Shown here: piece by piece, positions 13,771 to 22,190 of the stretch
Position numbering within the stretch: position 1 is the stretch's first letter
Layout: each line of letters opens with the position of its first letter
NCBI GenBank assembly: GCA_043763605.1
Contig: JAYULM010000445.1
Coordinates: forward strand, 1 to 30,177
Reading direction: 5' to 3'
Length of the DNA: 30,177 nt
DNA from: JACMIU01 sp043763605
GTDB lineage: Bacteria > Armatimonadota > Armatimonadia > Armatimonadales > Armatimonadaceae
Notes under the pieces: generated by a model
What the model was told of the DNA's origin: nothing
Databases searched by the model: none
What the model saw: only the letters and a program-made list of their open reading frames with translations
Program-made: the position numbers and the translations under genes

Positions 13771-15933
13771 TCAAAAAGGGTTATCATTGATGACGTTGAC
13801 CGAAATCCCATTTACCCAGATCTTGCCCGCCTGCCACGGATCAACCGCAAGGTCACGCAGAAAAGCAAACCGATGGTTCGGCGCGGTTTTTTCTTGCCAC
13901 GTCACGCCGTTGTTTCCTGAATAATAGATTTTGTTCCACGTATCACCGGACATCTGCCCCCAAACCACGACGCGTCCGTTGGCGGCGTCAACGCGCTTTG
14001 CTTCCGTGAACGTGTTAAACGGCGTCCACGTGTCGCCGCCGTCGGATGAGGAGGCGAGACCACGATAGCCGCCCGCTGCCCAGAGTTTCCCGGCAACAGT
14101 TCGGTCTACCGCCATGTCATGAACCCAATCGGAACCGAATGGATTGGACACAGTGTTCCAGTTCGAGCCGCCATCCGTAGAGCGATAAATGGCATTTGCT
14201 ATCACCGAAAGGTAGCGCGTATTGGTCCCTACGCCGTCCGTTATGAGAATGGCATTTCCTGGGTGATAGCGCATTCCGGTGTTCAATCCGTCCGGAATTC
14301 CGTTCGCTTTCATGAAAGTAGCACCGCCGTCTTGTGTGCGCCATAGACCTGGATTGTCAGGCTGTCCCTCTGCATAAGTTTTGCCGAGCAACACAAGAAA
14401 ATCATTCGAGTTGCCGGGAGCCATTACCGCCCGCGTCACGCCCTCGTGATTATCCGGCAATCCGCTTCCTGAAAGGTCTAATTCACTCCACGATGTACCG
14501 CCGTCCGTGGAACGTTGTATCATTGTTCGGTTGACATTCTGGTCTACCCCGGCGATAACCAGAGTTTGCGCGTTATCGCTCGACATTACCTCATGCGTGG
14601 TAAAAAGTTTGTCTATGGAAGCATTTGAACAGTTCGCTGCGCTTCCGCTTGCGCCGCCGTCATTGACCACAAACGCTCCTTTATCGGACGAGGGTATGAG
14701 AGCGATACCGGCGTTGTTGCGGGCGAAGCAGGTTTTGTATGTCATCACTCCGGCAAGTCCGCCACCGTTCGGCACCAATTTCCAATTGTTGCCGGAGTCA
14801 TTGCTGACAGAGGGCCCGAAACCGCCGGTCATAAACCAGCGGGATAGATTCGATGGGTCCTGTACGATGAAGTCCCGACCGCCATCAGCCTTTGTGGGAT
14901 ACGGTGGTGTCATCCATATCGGAGCGGGTGGAGTGGAGAAGTTTAATGGAAGATAACTCCATGTCGCGCCGCCATCGGAACTGATACGCTGGGCGTCCTG
15001 TAAGTCGTTCGGGTTACCGTAGCCGTTTCCGCCGCCCCCAGTGACAAAATTGCCGTTCGATAAAACCGTTGCATTCGTCGGGCCCCAACCGTCCCACCAA
15101 CTCACTGTTTTTGTGAGAACGTAGGTAGCAGGCTTCGCCCAACTGCTGGCGGTGATGCGATAGCCACCGACATCGGTCGCCACGTAGCCCTGACCGTTGG
15201 AGCGGCGCACAATCGCACTCACAACCGGGGGCAACTTGGTGTAGGCATTGTTCAATCCACCGTTGTTCCAAATGCGTCGCCACGTGCTACCCCGGTTGCT
15301 TGAAGCATAAAGACCGCCTTTCGCGCCGACGAAAATCTGATCGGGAAACTCCGGGCGTATATAGACAGTGGTAGCAACCACGGAGTCAAAGACAGTACCT
15401 CCCACCTTACTCCACGATGTGCCACTGTTGGTGGAACGCCATAGTGTACCAGCCATGCCGTCACGCGGGCTTGCCAGCCAGATTTCATTATCGTTCGCCG
15501 GGTGGAAAAATACCGGGGTCGCGCCACGCACCCGATCGTGCTTCAAATTGGAAAGTGCGATATTCCACGCCGTGCCGCCGTTTGTCGAAAGCCATAAATA
15601 GCCCGATGTTAGAAACACGACCTTGTCGGCGTTTCCGCGTGCCACACTGGCAGCATTTACGAAGTTATCATCCACGATAAAATCGCCTTGCAGATACTTC
15701 CACGTCTGCCCTGCGTCATCGGATCGGTAGAAGCCGAATACATCGCCGAAGCCGTACAGCCGTCCACTGCTGTGTGAAGCAAAGCCGCTGAACCAGCCGC
15801 CACAGTCGAGCGGAATGGATTTGTACAAGGTCTGCGCCTCGACAGGGCGTGTCATCGGTAACGCGATCGAGGCGGGCAGTGTCAGTAACGCCAGCAATGT
15901 CCCCATGCGGTGGCGGAAAAAAGGTCGAATCAT
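13771..15933 (-). CDS. Secreted Asp-box beta-propeller, GH74/sialidase-like
   Basis: A 720-residue secreted protein with a signal peptide (MGTLLALLTLPASIALPMTRPVEA, preceded by IRPFFRHR). At least ten Asp-box motifs of the S-x-D-x-G-x-T-W type are visible, for example YRSDDAGQTWKYL, WRSTNSGTSWSKV, RISSDGGATWSYL, QRSTDGGTSWSEL and YRSTDGGSNWNTV. Their number and spacing fit the two seven-bladed propellers of GH74 xyloglucanases or sortilin-type proteins. I cannot assign the catalytic Asp pair, so activity is unproven. The start has GAGAGG at good spacing. It is downstream of a GntR/LacI regulator and a short prepilin gene on the same strand, as is usual for regulated polysaccharide loci. Confidence 0.85.
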   Translation of the reverse strand: MIRPFFRHRMGTLLALLTLPASIALPMTRPVEAQTLYKSIPLDCGGWFSGFASHSSGRLYGFGDVFGFYRSDDAGQTWKYLQGDFIVDDNFVNAASVARGNADKVVFLTSGYLWLSTNGGTAWNIALSNLKHDRVRGATPVFFHPANDNEIWLASPRDGMAGTLWRSTNSGTSWSKVGGTVFDSVVATTVYIRPEFPDQIFVGAKGGLYASSNRGSTWRRIWNNGGLNNAYTKLPPVVSAIVRRSNGQGYVATDVGGYRITASSWAKPATYVLTKTVSWWDGWGPTNATVLSNGNFVTGGGGNGYGNPNDLQDAQRISSDGGATWSYLPLNFSTPPAPIWMTPPYPTKADGGRDFIVQDPSNLSRWFMTGGFGPSVSNDSGNNWKLVPNGGGLAGVMTYKTCFARNNAGIALIPSSDKGAFVVNDGGASGSAANCSNASIDKLFTTHEVMSSDNAQTLVIAGVDQNVNRTMIQRSTDGGTSWSELDLSGSGLPDNHEGVTRAVMAPGNSNDFLVLLGKTYAEGQPDNPGLWRTQDGGATFMKANGIPDGLNTGMRYHPGNAILITDGVGTNTRYLSVIANAIYRSTDGGSNWNTVSNPFGSDWVHDMAVDRTVAGKLWAAGGYRGLASSSDGGDTWTPFNTFTEAKRVDAANGRVVVWGQMSGDTWNKIYYSGNNGVTWQEKTAPNHRFAFLRDLAVDPWQAGKIWVNGISVNVINDNPF

Positions 15934-16054
15934 ATTGTATCCTCTCTGAATTTAACGAATAACGACTTATGTGTAGTGACGGATAGAGCGTATGTCGCGT
16001 AGGAACACGGCAATAGCTACAGACTTTTTGCTTTCATTTGCGCCGCCCCTCGCT

Positions 16055-16393
16055 TCATAGCTGCGGCACGGGCTTCTTCGGCGGCAATCGCCCCAGCGAG
16101 AAGAGACGCGGCACAGATTTGGGAGCTACTCCTGTTCCCGGTTGTGATACGCTCCCCGGTGCTTTGGTGCCGCAACCCAAGGAAAGACCTATCTGCTTCA
16201 TGTTGGATAGACAGGTTGTCTGACGCGCCTTCGTACGAGCTTGGGCAAACACGGGAAACAGTATCGCGGCGAGAATGGCGATAACAATGAGCAGTTCGAT
16301 CAGGGTGAAGCCGCGCTTCGGTACGGTTGTGGACAAGTATTTTGTGCCAGAGAAGCCTGACGCCAGATCGGCAACGATACAACTTTTGAACAT
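16055..16393 (-). CDS. Short prepilin-like protein (DUF1559-type N-terminus), probably truncated
   Basis: A 112-residue protein starting at ATG 16393 with AGGAAG upstream. A leader of 27 residues precedes KRGFTLIELLIVIAILAAIL, the class III/type IV prepilin cleavage site and hydrophobic helix, and FPVFAQARTKARQTTCLSNMKQIGLSL is the standard DUF1559 continuation. Normal family members run on for another 100-200 residues (a D-Y-D-E and H-x-G-rich domain). Here the sequence turns into unrelated Pro/Gly-rich text after residue 73 and stops. It is therefore likely a degraded or truncated copy, although the first 70 residues remain intact. Confidence 0.65.
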   Translation of the reverse strand: MFKSCIVADLASGFSGTKYLSTTVPKRGFTLIELLIVIAILAAILFPVFAQARTKARQTTCLSNMKQIGLSLGCGTKAPGSVSQPGTGVAPKSVPRLFSLGRLPPKKPVPQL

Positions 16394-16556
16394 TTTTGCT
16401 TCCTATACTTTCGTAGCACGATCATCAACGGTCATATGCTAGGTTCTGAAGTAGCGTCGTGTTAATTTCTTCTCACGCGCTATCTTCGGGTGGATGACGA
16501 TTAACCGCCGTTATAATACATAATGTCGTATGATAGTAACCTCTTCGTTACGGTGT

Positions 16557-17696
16557 TTAGCCTTGCAATAGAATGGATACCGCGTCATGCATTCGCACCG
16601 CCCAGCCGCTTTCCGACGTGATGCGTGGCAACAATGTCATGGGGATCAGTCGGCTTACCGGTTCCTGATTTTGACGAATACCCTGACTGCACTCCCAGAG
16701 AATTTCCGCTGCCGTTGCACCGATCAGATCGAGTGGGCGATGAAAGGAACTTAAAATTTGCCCTCTCGCATTCGGCAGATTGTCGTATCCGATCAGCACC
16801 GGCCACCGCTCCAACGGGATCATCATCTCGTGTAATAATCGCACATATGCGAGAGCGGCGTCATCATTGGCAGCGATGACTGCCGTTATATCCGTACGGG
16901 CGACCAATCGTCGTGCCGCGCTCCGAGCCGCGTTCACGAGCGACCAGTCACCTGTTGCCACTTCCGGTGGGGCGAGCGAATCATCGGGGTGAAAAGACAG
17001 TTGCTCCGTCGGCAAGCTGGCTTCCTGCATCGCTTCCCGCCAGCCGTTTTCCCGTTGCTCCGACCAGTCGGTATGCGACGGGGCGGGGCGATCCCCGGCA
17101 TGAACGCCCAAATATGCGACACGCCGGTGACCAAGGCGGATCATGTGCATGGCAGCTTTCTGTCCACCGTCGTGGTTGTCTACGCCGACGCCGCCCATGA
17201 ACTCCGGGTCTTCCAGATGCCCTATATCCCCCACACGCGCCACCTCGCGGCGTAAACGCCCCCACGGCAAATCGTCGGACTGCCCCTTTGTAGAATCCCA
17301 AACCCCCGCGAGCGACGGGAGGGTGCGGGCAAGGTCACGGATACGAATGTCGGTAGATGGCAAACTCAAACTGGCTCCGCCGAGGGTGGCTACCCTCTGT
17401 GCAAAACCGATGGAATGCGCGTCGTGCCCACCATCCACAATCAAAAAGAAATTGTCAGTACGTGTCGGTGGCGTTCCAAAAAAAGTACCGGAACCCGGAA
17501 CGCTGTACAAGAGACCGTCCGCAACTAATTTTTGGACTTCCTCGTAAGCAACCTGTTTTGATAATCCAAAGCGCGTCGCCAGTTCCCGTACCGAAGCAAC
17601 AGGCGTTCCCGCACGCAGGATTCCTTTCTTGTAGGAAATATGTATATCGTCGCGTAAGGCCGCGCAACGCTCACGCACTTCTTTTCGGGTCGCCAT
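16557..17696 (-). CDS. GntR/LacI hybrid transcriptional regulator
   Basis: A 379-residue regulator (from ATG 17696; a GTG at 17732 would add 12 residues). Residues about 1-75 are a GntR-type winged helix: AGTPVASVRELATRFGLSKQVAYEEVQKLVADGLLYSVPGSGTFF. The rest is a LacI/periplasmic-binding-type sensor: MGGVGVDNHDGGQKAAMHMIRLGHRRVAYLG, AVIAANDDAALAYVRLLHE and WPVLIGYDN, the usual sugar-binding region. This GntR-LacI layout is that of AraR-type sugar regulators. Its own promoter carries 22-bp direct repeats that probably are its operator. The nearby prepilin and GH74-like genes on the same strand are plausible targets. Confidence 0.88.
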   Translation of the reverse strand: MATRKEVRERCAALRDDIHISYKKGILRAGTPVASVRELATRFGLSKQVAYEEVQKLVADGLLYSVPGSGTFFGTPPTRTDNFFLIVDGGHDAHSIGFAQRVATLGGASLSLPSTDIRIRDLARTLPSLAGVWDSTKGQSDDLPWGRLRREVARVGDIGHLEDPEFMGGVGVDNHDGGQKAAMHMIRLGHRRVAYLGVHAGDRPAPSHTDWSEQRENGWREAMQEASLPTEQLSFHPDDSLAPPEVATGDWSLVNAARSAARRLVARTDITAVIAANDDAALAYVRLLHEMMIPLERWPVLIGYDNLPNARGQILSSFHRPLDLIGATAAEILWECSQGIRQNQEPVSRLIPMTLLPRITSESGWAVRMHDAVSILLQG

Positions 17697-17737
17697 TGCT
17701 CGAAGTCGCTTTCCTTGCGTCTGAAAAGGCACGCTTT

Positions 17738-17806
17738 TAGCACAGTCTCATAAGTAATGTAGCACAGTTTCATAAGTAATATAGCACAGTTTGTTCTTGA
17801 GTGCAA
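17738..17806 (-). promoter_or_regulatory. Promoter with 22-bp direct-repeat operator of the GntR/LacI regulator
   Basis: Read on the minus strand, TTGCAC (17801-17806), a 17-nt spacer and TATATT (17778-17783) form a good sigma-70 promoter. Two full copies of a 22-bp repeat (plus-strand AGCACAGT-YT-CATAAGTAAT at 17738-17759 and 17760-17781) and the start of a third (17782-17792) run from the spacer through the -10 box to the leader. Exact 22-bp phasing equals two helical turns, as expected for cooperative repressor binding. Autoregulation is inferred. Confidence 0.65.
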
Positions 17807-17844
17807 GTGCCACACGGAACTAATGCGAGATACTGTATTAGCTG

Positions 17845-18321
17845 TCAAGCCAATCCGCCTGAAAAATCGGGATCGAACGGTTTTCTGAATTTCAGGATGC
17901 CGTAAACTAGATGAACCAACTTTCGCATCGCCGCCCCGATGATCAGCATTTTGCTTTTGCCTTTGACTGTCAGCCGTTCCCCTAACGCTCCGATCAACGG
18001 GTTGAAGCGTAACGCCACCATTGCCGGGAAGTAAAGGGCACGTCGTAGGCGCGACATCCCGATCTTGGATAGGTGAGAGTGCGAACGAACGGAGGTGCCG
18101 GACTGCCGAATCCGAGGGACTATTCCCGCGAACGCGGCGACTTTCCCGGCACTGTCGAACTGGGAAACGTAGCCGATTTCCGCAAGCAGCACTGCGGCTG
18201 GCGTCTCGGCAATCACTGGGATGGAAACCAGCAACTCTTTTTCCTCTTTGAGGGGCGGGCCACGGATGCGTGTCCCTTTGCCCCGACAGTTCAGGGCAGA
18301 AATCGCTTGGTTGCGAATACG
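17845..18321 (-). pseudogene. IS110 family transposase remnant (C-terminal part)
   Basis: The frame ends at TGA 17845-17847 and contains the IS110/IS116/IS902 C-terminal (Transposase_20) domain: LVSIPVIAETPAAVLLAEIGY, FAGIVPRIRQSGTSVRSHSHLSK and MSRLRRALYFPAMVALRFNPL, then AMRKLVHLVYGILK and PFDPDF. Homology can be followed back only to PPLKEEKELL (about 18270); the N-terminal DEDD catalytic domain is missing and an in-frame stop lies at 18322-18324. The copy is dead. No clear element ends are visible, consistent with IS110 elements lacking long inverted repeats. Confidence 0.85.
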
Positions 18322-18355
18322 TCAGCAGTCGTCGACCGATTCTGGCACGCCTTGA

Positions 18356-18685
18356 TTACTTTTGAACGAATATGTAAAATCCGCCATTACTACTGGGGCT
18401 AATACTAATGATTTTCCAGCCATTAGCGGGCGCATCGAGTAACGCTTTGCCTACATTGGCACCAGTAACCTTGAAAGATATTAACTTCGTTTTGAAGGTG
18501 GTGTGTGGGTACACCCCCATCTCCTTGTCATCAACGAAATCACTGTCTTCCGCATAAAGACCATATTTTACCTGGGATTGCGCTATTGCAGGAATCGGTT
18601 GGAAGAACGGACGCAATAACATTGCCCAAACGCCGACGACCAGTAGCGTGAGAATAACTTTGGTATAGCGATCTACGGGTTGCAT
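18356..18685 (-). CDS. Small membrane-anchored hypothetical protein
   Basis: A 109-residue protein beginning MQPVDRYTKVILTLLVVGVWAMLLRPFF, one N-terminal membrane anchor or uncleaved signal, followed by a small soluble domain (KYGLYAEDSD ... FKVTGANVGKALLDAPANGWKIISISPSSNGGFYIFV). Similar short proteins opening with DRYTK-x-hydrophobic are common in cyanobacteria and Armatimonadota and have no known role. AAAGGAAAT lies about 12 nt before the ATG. Base composition is lower in G+C than the core genes, like the rest of this 16-19 kb stretch. Confidence 0.65.
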   Translation of the reverse strand: MQPVDRYTKVILTLLVVGVWAMLLRPFFQPIPAIAQSQVKYGLYAEDSDFVDDKEMGVYPHTTFKTKLISFKVTGANVGKALLDAPANGWKIISISPSSNGGFYIFVQK

Positions 18686-18718
18686 AACGAGTAATTTCCT
18701 TTCAACATGCGAGCGTTG

Positions 18719-19027
18719 TCAGCCCATCTGCTGACACGCTTTTATTTCACTTTCTGCCCCGGGCTGTCCTTCACCACGTGTGAAATTTAGCTTAACTTCC
18801 GCTAAAGGATTTGCCCCCGCTCCCGCCATAACCTCCGGACAAATCCCGCCGTTTGAGACGATAAAGTTCTCGACTCCCGAACGCGAGTTCATCGGCTTTG
18901 ACCGGGTTATCTGCCATTGCGCTCGAAGCGATACAGTGCCTACGCAACCGATGAAACTTGCGGGCACGCATTGGCGACAGGCGACTGCGGAGGCGATTCT
19001 GACACTACGAGCCGCGCAGTTGTGCAC
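18719..19027 (-). other. Unassigned stretch with one weak ORF
   Basis: The gap 18686-19148 holds no confident gene. The best candidate is this minus-strand frame (102 codons), whose second half (SGVENFIVSNGGICPEVMAGAGANPLAEVKLNFTRGEGQ) is protein-like, but the start region and codon usage are poor and no family is recognised. It may be a decayed gene adjoining the IS110 remnant, or chance. Confidence 0.2.
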
Positions 19028-19148
19028 GCAACCTATAGACTTGCGACCTTACTGTGCTATGCCCAACTGACTCTCCCTAAATCTGAATCGCACCCCACTT
19101 TTCCACCACGGCAGGAACCACGCCCCCGTGCGGCGAACCTGCCGTCGT

Positions 19149-20510
19149 ATGGCTACCGAACGAAAACACTTTGGCACCGACGGCGTACGCGGCGTTGCGA
19201 ACACCGACCTTTCCCCGACACTCGCGATGGCACTCGGCGCGGCGGCGGCGCATGTCCTGCGTGAGACCGACGGCGACCCCGCGATTGTGCGCGAGATTGT
19301 TGTCGGGCGTGACCCCCGGCTTTCCGGCGACCTGTTAGAAGCCGCGCTGATCGCCGGTATCTGCTCGCAGGGCGTGAACGTGCTCTCGCTCGGCGTGTTG
19401 CCGACGCCCGGCGTGGCGTTCGTGACGCGGTCGCGCGGCGCGGCGGCGGGCGTAGTGATCTCGGCGTCGCACAATCCGATGGCGGACAACGGGATCAAGT
19501 TCTTCGGCTCCGACGGCAAGAAGTTAGCCGACGCGACCGAGGCGCGCATTGAGGCAGGACTCCCGACGTGGGAGACGCTGCCGCGACCGACCGGCGCGGA
19601 TGTCGGGTTCGTCGTGCGGACCGCCAAGCCCGTCGCCGAATATGTCGCGCATCTGCAAGCCGCCTGCCCCGTGCGCCTGGACGGGCTGAAATTGGTGATC
19701 GACGGCGCGAACGGCGCGGCGGCGTTCCTGGCGGCGCAGGTGTTCGGCGGGCTGGGCGCGACCGTAGAAACGCTGTCGTGCGCGCCGGACGGCTTGAATA
19801 TCAACGATAACTGCGGCTCGCTCCACCCCGAGGCGATGCTGGCACGCGTCAGGGAGATCGGCGCGGACGCCGGGCTGGCGTTCGACGGCGACGCCGACCG
19901 GGTGATCCTGTCCGACGAGCAGGGGCGCGTTTTCGACGGCGACCGCGTCCTGTGCCTCCTCGCCACCTTTCTGCACGAACGCGGCGAACTCCAGAACGAC
20001 GTGGTCGTCGGCACGATCATGAGCAACATGGGGCTTGGCGTCGCCCTCCAGAAACGCGGCATCCGCTTCGTCGCGGCTCCGGTCGGGGACCGCTATGTCG
20101 CCGAAGCGATGGACCGCGAAGGCGCGATCCTGGGCGGCGAGAAGTCGGGACATTTCCTGCTCCCACGCCTGTCGCCGACCGGGGACGGTATGCTGTCCGC
20201 GCTTCAGGTTCTGGCGGCTTGCGCGCTGTCCGGGCGCGCACTCGGCGACTGGGCGGGCGACATGACCGAGTATCCGCAAAAGTTAGTCAGCATCCCGGTG
20301 CGTACTAAAGACGGCTGGGCGGACGTGCCGACAATAAAGGCGGCGATCACGGACGGCGAAACCCGGCTCGCCGGGGTCGGTCGCCTGAACGTGCGCCCGT
20401 CGGGCACGGAGCAACGTATCCGCGTCATGGCGGAAGGACCGGACCCCGACGTTGTAGACGCCGTGGTCGCAAGCGTCGCGGGTGCGGTACGCGACGCCTT
20501 GGGAGAATAG
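19149..20510 (+). CDS. glmM: Phosphoglucosamine mutase (GlmM)
   Basis: A 453-residue alpha-D-phosphohexomutase that converts glucosamine-6-phosphate to glucosamine-1-phosphate for UDP-GlcNAc and hence peptidoglycan synthesis. All landmarks are present: KHFGTDGVRG at the N-terminus, the phosphoserine loop ISASHNPMADNGIKFF (Ser107), the Mg-binding DGDADRV, GGEKSGHF for sugar recognition, and VRPSGTEQRIRVMAEG for phosphate binding. Length is normal. I used ATG 19149; a GTG at 19128 with AGGAA 10 nt upstream would add seven residues and remains possible. The next gene starts 7 nt after the stop. Confidence 0.97.
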   Translation: MATERKHFGTDGVRGVANTDLSPTLAMALGAAAAHVLRETDGDPAIVREIVVGRDPRLSGDLLEAALIAGICSQGVNVLSLGVLPTPGVAFVTRSRGAAAGVVISASHNPMADNGIKFFGSDGKKLADATEARIEAGLPTWETLPRPTGADVGFVVRTAKPVAEYVAHLQAACPVRLDGLKLVIDGANGAAAFLAAQVFGGLGATVETLSCAPDGLNINDNCGSLHPEAMLARVREIGADAGLAFDGDADRVILSDEQGRVFDGDRVLCLLATFLHERGELQNDVVVGTIMSNMGLGVALQKRGIRFVAAPVGDRYVAEAMDREGAILGGEKSGHFLLPRLSPTGDGMLSALQVLAACALSGRALGDWAGDMTEYPQKLVSIPVRTKDGWADVPTIKAAITDGETRLAGVGRLNVRPSGTEQRIRVMAEGPDPDVVDAVVASVAGAVRDALGE

Positions 20511-20517
20511 AAATGCC

Positions 20518-21270
20518 ATGCGTAGCAAACACCAACACACCGTCCCGCTCCCGGTCGCGGCAGGCGTCGCGGCAGGAACCCTGCTACTGGGCTTCGCGGC
20601 GGGTGCCACGGCGCAGGGCAGAGCACGCCTGACCGTTTTGCGGAACACGGTTTCGACCGATGCCCGCAAAATCGGCGGGCGTGTGTACGTGCCGGTGTCG
20701 GATATCGCGAAAGCGATGGGCTGGAAACTGACGGTCACCGGGGGGGCGATCAATCTGCAGCCGCCCGCGCGATTGGTCGCTAACGGCGGCAATACCTCTC
20801 TGCCCGGATACCGCTTCGCGGGTGCGGCAGGGGAAAAATTCGGTAGCGGAGCGTACCGCTTCAAAGTAACTAATTTCGCCGAGGTGTCCGAGTACCGACG
20901 TAAATACACGAACGGTATCGCCATCGGCGGCGCGATCAACGCCGGAAAAAACGAAAAGTTGATCGTGATAGATTGCCTGCTGACGAACGCGACCACCGCC
21001 CGCGAGGAGTTTTGCTTCTCCCTCTCCAGTCACGCCGAAAACACGGCGATTCTGGATAAAGCGGGCGAGTCACTTCCGCCTTTCGCGGTTGACGTTGCCG
21101 CCGACGAAATGAACCCGCCTGGAGCTTACGCACTCGCCGGAGCCAACGTGCGCTTCGCCCTCGTTTTCCGCGTCCCGCAGTCGTGGGAGCCGAAGGCACT
21201 CGTCTACACCGTGGTCCGCTACCGCGAACGCGGACTGAAAAAAGGCACGGATTTCCGCGTCAATCTATAA
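20518..21270 (+). CDS. Exported protein with copper-amine-oxidase-N-like stalk domain
   Basis: A 250-residue exported protein starting at ATG 20518, with GGGAG about 12 nt upstream and inside the end of glmM. A signal peptide (VAAGVAAGTLLLGFAAGATAQ) is followed by RKIGGRVYVPVSDIAKAMGWKLTVTGGAINLQP, the short beta-alpha-beta unit called the copper amine oxidase N-terminal or stalk domain, usually a cell-wall or protein-interaction module and not an oxidase. The remaining 150 residues look like an immunoglobulin-type beta sandwich (LIVIDCLLTNATT, NVRFALVFRVPQSWEPKALVYTV). It is probably co-transcribed with glmM, suggesting an envelope role. Confidence 0.75.
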   Translation: MRSKHQHTVPLPVAAGVAAGTLLLGFAAGATAQGRARLTVLRNTVSTDARKIGGRVYVPVSDIAKAMGWKLTVTGGAINLQPPARLVANGGNTSLPGYRFAGAAGEKFGSGAYRFKVTNFAEVSEYRRKYTNGIAIGGAINAGKNEKLIVIDCLLTNATTAREEFCFSLSSHAENTAILDKAGESLPPFAVDVAADEMNPPGAYALAGANVRFALVFRVPQSWEPKALVYTVVRYRERGLKKGTDFRVNL

Positions 21271-21381
21271 GTTAGTGGTCAGTGGTTAGTGAGCAGTGGT
21301 CAGAGAAGATGGTCGGTGGCGAATGGCTACCACGAATCCCTCCGGCACTGACCACTGACCACTGATCACTGGTCACTAAAC
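21271..21381. repeat. Heptad-type inverted repeat before coaX
   Basis: The left arm (about 21271-21304) and right arm (about 21348-21381) are built from 7-nt units such as CAGTGGT, TAGTGGT and CAGTGAT and are imperfect reverse complements. The element starts right after the stop of the upstream gene and ends directly at the coaX ATG, leaving no room for a normal ribosome site. It belongs to the same family as 1434-1547. Confidence 0.85.
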
Positions 21382-21382
21382 C

Positions 21383-22186
21383 ATGCTACTCGCTATCGAT
21401 ATTGGAAACACGAACACCACGCTCGGGCTTTTTGACGGAGAGACGCTGGTCTGCGACTTCCGGTTGCAGTCCCGGCGGGACCGCACGGCGGATGAGTTCG
21501 CCGCGCTGATCGCGTCGCTCCTGTTGACGAAAGGGTACGGGCTAGGGGATATTACCGGCATGGCGATGGCGTATGTCGTGCCGCCGGTCGGGGGGACGCT
21601 CCGCGAACTTGCCGAGCGGCATATGTCGATAGAGCCGTTCATCGTGACAGCCGACACCGACACCGGTTTGAAGAACCTGTACAACCCGCCACATGCGGTC
21701 GGCGCGGACCGTATCGTGAACGCGTTCGCGGCGCGGGCATTGTACGCACAGGCGACGGAAAGGGGGCGTACGGCGGCGTGTGTGGTCGTGGACTACGGCA
21801 CAGCGACCACGCTGGACGCGGTGACGGCAAAGGGCGAATATCTGGGCGGTGCGATCCTGCCGGGCATCGGGATCTCTATGGACGCCCTGTTCGCCCGCGC
21901 GGCGATGCTCTCGCAGGTCGAACTGTCGAAACCGGCGACGGCTATCGGGACCAACACGGCGGAGGCACTGCGCAGCGGCATCCTGTACGGCTTCGCGGCG
22001 CAGACGGACGGCATGACGGCGCGGTTCGTCGGCGAACTCGCCCAGCGCGGCGCGGACGTGCGCGTGATCGCGACAGGCGGCATCGCCCCGCTGATCGCGC
22101 CCTACACCAATTCTATCGAAATCGTGGACGTGAACCTGACTTTGACCGGCTTGCGGCTACTGTATGCACGGGCACGGCGGAAGTAA
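21383..22186 (+). CDS. coaX: Type III pantothenate kinase (CoaX)
   Basis: A 267-residue enzyme that phosphorylates pantothenate, the first step of coenzyme A synthesis. The ASKHA-fold motifs are in order: LAIDIGNTNTTLGLFDG (phosphate 1), PPHAVGADRIVNAFAA (GADR with the catalytic Asp), CVVVDYGTATTLDAV (phosphate 2) and GGAILPGIGISMDALFARAAML. Length is normal. The ATG directly abuts the heptad repeat; GGTCACTAAACC precedes it and no Shine-Dalgarno is visible, so translation initiation here is unusual. Confidence 0.96.
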   Translation: MLLAIDIGNTNTTLGLFDGETLVCDFRLQSRRDRTADEFAALIASLLLTKGYGLGDITGMAMAYVVPPVGGTLRELAERHMSIEPFIVTADTDTGLKNLYNPPHAVGADRIVNAFAARALYAQATERGRTAACVVVDYGTATTLDAVTAKGEYLGGAILPGIGISMDALFARAAMLSQVELSKPATAIGTNTAEALRSGILYGFAAQTDGMTARFVGELAQRGADVRVIATGGIAPLIAPYTNSIEIVDVNLTLTGLRLLYARARRK

Positions 22187-22190
22187 CGGT

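Noticed and set aside
16557..16600. Terminator after the GntR/LacI gene
   Set aside because: Only a 5-bp GTAAC/GTTAC stem without a T-run is visible beyond the stop.
17738..17792. CRISPR-like array
   Set aside because: The repeats are contiguous without spacers, only two and a half copies, and sit on a promoter; no cas genes are present.
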